The notes under the pieces: model-generated | What the model saw: only the letters and a program-made list of their open reading frames with translations | Told to the model about the DNA's origin: nothing | The model's database searches: none | DNA from: an uncultured Collinsella sp. | Lineage (GTDB): Bacteria; Actinomycetota; Coriobacteriia; Coriobacteriales; Coriobacteriaceae | Length of the DNA: 44,715 nucleotides | NCBI GenBank assembly: GCA_900542305.1 | Contig: UQMU01000020.1 | Location: 1 to 44,715 of the forward strand | Reading direction: 5' to 3' | Position numbers and translations under genes: made by a program | Shown: piece by piece, positions 41,795 to 44,715 of the stretch | Numbering within the stretch: position 1 is the first letter of the stretch | Layout: every line of letters begins with the position of its first letter

Positions 41795-44536
41795 GTGGCA
41801 GACGATATCAACAACAACGAGGGTATGGGCGAGGCCGGCGATGCCGGTATGCCCGATGATCTGAAGCGCCTGCTTGCCCGTGCTGAGCAGGGCGAGGACG
41901 GCGATCCGGACGCCTATAACCCCGATGCCGATGATGATGAGGAAGAGGACGACGACGGTGAGCTCGAGGAGAGCTTTGGCGAAGTCGATCGTGGCGCCTC
42001 GGCCGGCGAGGACATCAACGGCGGCCAGCTCCAGATTTCGGAGTTCGGTCGCGAGATGAAGCAGTCGTTCATCGAGTATTCGATGTCGGTTATCACAGCG
42101 CGTGCCCTGCCGGACGTGCGCGACGGCTTAAAGCCGGTACACCGCCGCATCCTGTACGCGATGAACGAGAGCGGCATCTACCCCAACCGCCCACACAAAA
42201 AGTCGGCCTGGACGGTCGGCGAAGTTATCGGTAAGTACCACCCGCACGGTGACTTTGCGGTCTACGAGGCCATGGTCCGCCTGGCGCAGTGGTTCTCCAT
42301 GCGCACGCCGCTCATCGACGGTCACGGCAACTTCGGCAACATCGATGGCGACGGCGCGGCGGCCATGCGTTACACCGAGAGCCGCCTGGCCAAGCCCGCC
42401 ATGGAACTGCTGCGTGACTTGCAGAAGGATACCGTCGACTGGCAGCCCAACTACGACGAATCGCTCGCCGAGCCCGTGGCACTGCCTGCGCGCTTCCCCA
42501 ACCTGCTGGTCAACGGCAGCCAGGGCATCGCCGTCGGCATGGCCACCAACATCGCCCCGCATAACCTCACCGAGGCGATCGAGGCCACCTGCTACCTGAT
42601 CGACAACCCCGACGCCACCGTCGACGAGCTCATGCAGATCATGCCCGGTCCGGACTTCCCCACCGGCGCCATCATCATGGGCAGCGCCGGCATTAAGCAG
42701 AGCTACGAGACCGGCCGCGGCTCCATTACCGTGCGTGCCAAGGCACATGTGGAGTCCACCAAGACCGGCCGCAGCCGCCTGGTCTTTACCGAGATTCCCT
42801 ACATGGTCAACAAGGGCACCCTGCAGGAGAAGATCGCCCAACTCGTCAACGACAAGCGCATTGAGGGCATCTCGGATATGCGCGATGAGTCCAACCAGAA
42901 GGGCATCCGTCTGGTCATCGAGCTCAAGAAGGGCGTCATTCCGCAGGTCGTGCTCAACAACCTGTATAAGTACACCTCGCTGCAGACGACCTTTGGCGCC
43001 AACAACCTGGCACTCGTCAACGGCGTTCCCAAATGCCTGAGCCTGCGCGAGATGCTGCAGCACTACATCGACCACCAGGTCGACGTCGTCACCCGCCGCA
43101 CCCGCTTCGACCTTAAGAAGGCCCAGGCCCGCGCGCATATCCTCGAGGGCTACCTGATGGCCCTTGACCATATCGACGAGGTCATTAGCATCATCCGCTC
43201 CTCGCAGACCGACTCCGAGGCCAGCAGCCGACTGATCGAACGCTTTGGCTTTACGCCCGAGCAGACCATGGCCATCCTCGAGATGAAGCTGCGCCGCCTG
43301 ACCGGCCTGGAGCGCGACAAGATCCAAGAAGAGTTGGACGGCCTGCGCCGCGCCATCGCCTACTACGAGGACCTGCTGGCGCACGAGGAGAAGATCCTGG
43401 GCGTCATCAAGGAAGAGATGCGCGAGATCTCCAAGAAGTTCGGCGACAAGCGCCGCACCGAGATCAGCCAGGTTGAGAAGGACCTGGATGTCGAGGACCT
43501 CATCGCCGACGAGGATATGGTCGTGACCATCACCCACACCGGCTACGTTAAGCGTATCCCGGTGGCCGCCTACCGTGCCCAAAAGCGCGGTGGCAAGGGC
43601 GTGTCGGGCGTCAACCTCAAAGAGGACGACGTCATCGACGAGATGTTCATCGCGTCCACGCACGAGTACGTGCTGTTCTTCTCGAGCAAGGGCAAGGTCT
43701 ATCGCCTGAAGGTGCACGAGCTGCCGGTGGGTACGCGCCAGGCGCGCGGTACCGCGATCGTCAACCTGCTGCCCTTCGAGGAGGGCGAGAAGATCGCGAG
43801 CGTCATCAGCTGCCGCGAGTTCCCAGCCGACGAGTACCTGATGTTTGCCACCAAGAGCGGCATGGTCAAGAAGACCGTGATGAGCGCATATGACCGCAGC
43901 CGTCGCGACGGCCTGATCGCTATCAACCTGCGTGACGACGACGCGCTGCTGAACGTGCGCCGCGTGCGCGAGGGCGACAAGATTATCCTGGCCACCACCG
44001 CGGGCAAGGCGATCATGTTCTCCGAGGAGCAGGTGCGCGCCACCGGCCGCGATACCAGCGGCGTTCGCGGTATTAGTATGAAGGACGGCGTGAGCGTTCT
44101 GGGCATGGAAGTCACTAACGGCAACGGCGATCTGTTCGTCATCACCGAGCGCGGCTACGGCAAGCGCACGCCGGTCGCGGACTACCCGGAGCAGAATCGC
44201 GGCGGTCAGGGCGTCTACACCATTCAAATGACCGAGCGTAAGGGTAACCTCGCGGCCATGAAGACGGTGGGCCCGCAGCACGAGCTGTTTATCGTGACGG
44301 AGGGCGCGACGGTCATTCGCGTCAAGACCGACGAGATCAGCCAGACCGGCCGCGCCACCCAGGGCGTCAAGATGATGACCGTCGACGACAACGACCGCAT
44401 CTGCGCCGTGGCCCGCATGACGGCCGCCAAAGAGAAGCCCGAAGGCGAAGCCACGGAAAACGGCTCTGCCCCCGAAGAAACCCCTGTCGATCTAGGCGAC
44501 GGCAACGACATGCCAGAAGATCTCCTAGACGAGTAA
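41795..44536 (+). CDS. gyrA: DNA gyrase subunit A, with Phe at the quinolone-resistance position
   Basis: This 913-residue protein cuts and rejoins DNA. The core begins at about residue 85 (REMKQSFIEYSMSVI), the active-site Tyr193 is in AAAMRYTE, and the GyrA box is QKRGGKG in the C-terminal wrapping domain. Two features stand out. First, about 75 acidic residues (with DDDEEEDDDGELEES) precede the core, which E. coli GyrA lacks. Second, the quinolone region reads HPHGDFAVYE, with Phe154 where E. coli has Ser83. Glu158 (E. coli Asp87) is normal for many Gram-positives. The GTG start has AGGAGG upstream. A terminator follows at 44577. Confidence 0.97.
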   Translation: MADDINNNEGMGEAGDAGMPDDLKRLLARAEQGEDGDPDAYNPDADDDEEEDDDGELEESFGEVDRGASAGEDINGGQLQISEFGREMKQSFIEYSMSVITARALPDVRDGLKPVHRRILYAMNESGIYPNRPHKKSAWTVGEVIGKYHPHGDFAVYEAMVRLAQWFSMRTPLIDGHGNFGNIDGDGAAAMRYTESRLAKPAMELLRDLQKDTVDWQPNYDESLAEPVALPARFPNLLVNGSQGIAVGMATNIAPHNLTEAIEATCYLIDNPDATVDELMQIMPGPDFPTGAIIMGSAGIKQSYETGRGSITVRAKAHVESTKTGRSRLVFTEIPYMVNKGTLQEKIAQLVNDKRIEGISDMRDESNQKGIRLVIELKKGVIPQVVLNNLYKYTSLQTTFGANNLALVNGVPKCLSLREMLQHYIDHQVDVVTRRTRFDLKKAQARAHILEGYLMALDHIDEVISIIRSSQTDSEASSRLIERFGFTPEQTMAILEMKLRRLTGLERDKIQEELDGLRRAIAYYEDLLAHEEKILGVIKEEMREISKKFGDKRRTEISQVEKDLDVEDLIADEDMVVTITHTGYVKRIPVAAYRAQKRGGKGVSGVNLKEDDVIDEMFIASTHEYVLFFSSKGKVYRLKVHELPVGTRQARGTAIVNLLPFEEGEKIASVISCREFPADEYLMFATKSGMVKKTVMSAYDRSRRDGLIAINLRDDDALLNVRRVREGDKIILATTAGKAIMFSEEQVRATGRDTSGVRGISMKDGVSVLGMEVTNGNGDLFVITERGYGKRTPVADYPEQNRGGQGVYTIQMTERKGNLAAMKTVGPQHELFIVTEGATVIRVKTDEISQTGRATQGVKMMTVDDNDRICAVARMTAAKEKPEGEATENGSAPEETPVDLGDGNDMPEDLLDE

Positions 44537-44576
44537 GAGGCCCTAGCTGGTAGAAAATATCAGACCCCATATATCG

Positions 44577-44609
44577 GCGGTCGGCGCACTGCGCGCCGAC
44601 CGCTTTTTT
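44577..44609 (+). terminator. Terminator of gyrBA
   Basis: GCGGTCGGCGC (44577-44587) pairs perfectly with GCGCCGACCGC (44593-44603) and is followed by six T. Confidence 0.92.
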
Positions 44610-44680
44610 GAAAACCTTGGGACCCCATGGTCGCTGGGCTGGCGAGGTGGTTTTGGTTTGTCGCGAGTTCCGCACGCAAA

Positions 44681-44703
44681 GAAGGCCACTTAATGTGGCC
44701 TTC
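44681..44703. terminator. Stem-loop near the right window edge
   Basis: GAAGGCCAC (44681-44689) pairs with GTGGCCTTC (44695-44703). The T-rich side is weak on both strands. It may end a gene lying beyond the window. No gene is seen between gyrA and the edge. Confidence 0.45.
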
Positions 44704-44715
44704 GTCTTGCGCAGG

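Noticed and set aside
1..44715. CRISPR arrays, prophage genes and toxin-antitoxin pairs
   Set aside because: No regularly spaced repeats with unique spacers, no phage structural or integrase genes, and no recognisable toxin-antitoxin pair were seen.

Overview
The window looks like the chromosomal replication-origin region of a high-GC Gram-positive gut bacterium, most likely Collinsella or a close relative in the Coriobacteriia. This is an inference. It rests on the gene order gyrA-gyrB-dciA-recF-dnaN-dnaA on one arm and rpmH-rnpA-yidD-yidC-jag-rsmG-parA-parB on the other, on class-E-like (LANTG) and LPATG cell-wall sorting signals, on a PafBC-like pair of WYL regulators, and on codon usage rich in G/C at third positions. 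No 16S gene is present to confirm it.

Layout. 1-410: the 5' part of an IS200/IS605 transposase gene and its hairpin end, running off the left edge. 412-3850: a large Ig-like (Big_2) surface protein with a 13-base poly-C tract just upstream, a candidate phase-variation switch. 4060-5403: purB. 5404-7481: a lone AlbA_2/RecG-like ATP-binding regulator preceded by five exact copies of a 9-mer operator-like motif. 7799-7979: tRNA-Gly(CCC) with its own promoter and terminator. 8038-13730: an IclR repressor gene divergent from a four-gene sugar-acid operon (UxaA-family dehydratase, orphan PTS EIIC, amidohydrolase, DHDPS/KDG-aldolase family), with a perfect 14+2+14 palindrome over the operon promoter. 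13973-17404: a thioester/Cna_B adhesin with LPATG. 17470-20848: a small membrane protein and an M28-like protein whose metal site appears degraded. 21047-22973: a tandem WYL pair. 22970-26823: a DnaQ-DinG exonuclease-helicase and Ddl. 26909-27961: rlmN.

28161-33200 is the leftward arm of the origin (an 84-aa protein, parB, parA, rsmG, jag, yidC, yidD, rnpA, rpmH). Three perfect parS sites are spaced exactly 39 bp apart in front of parA, and weaker parS-like sites lie after rlmN and inside dnaA. 33501-44536 is the rightward arm: an unusual GHKL ATPase with a Q/P/M/Y-rich linker and a winged helix, then dnaA, dnaN, recF, dciA, gyrB and gyrA. Non-canonical DnaA-box-like 9-mers (TTTTCAACA) flank the GHKL-dnaA pair, suggesting a bipartite origin, and DnaA carries an altered DNA-recognition signature (GNRNHSTV). 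GyrA has Phe at the position equivalent to E. coli Ser83, which predicts reduced fluoroquinolone susceptibility.

The most novel-looking items are the GHKL/low-complexity/winged-helix protein beside dnaA, the degenerate M28 membrane protein, the orphan-EIIC sugar-acid operon, the poly-C-controlled adhesin, and the operator array before the AlbA_2 gene.
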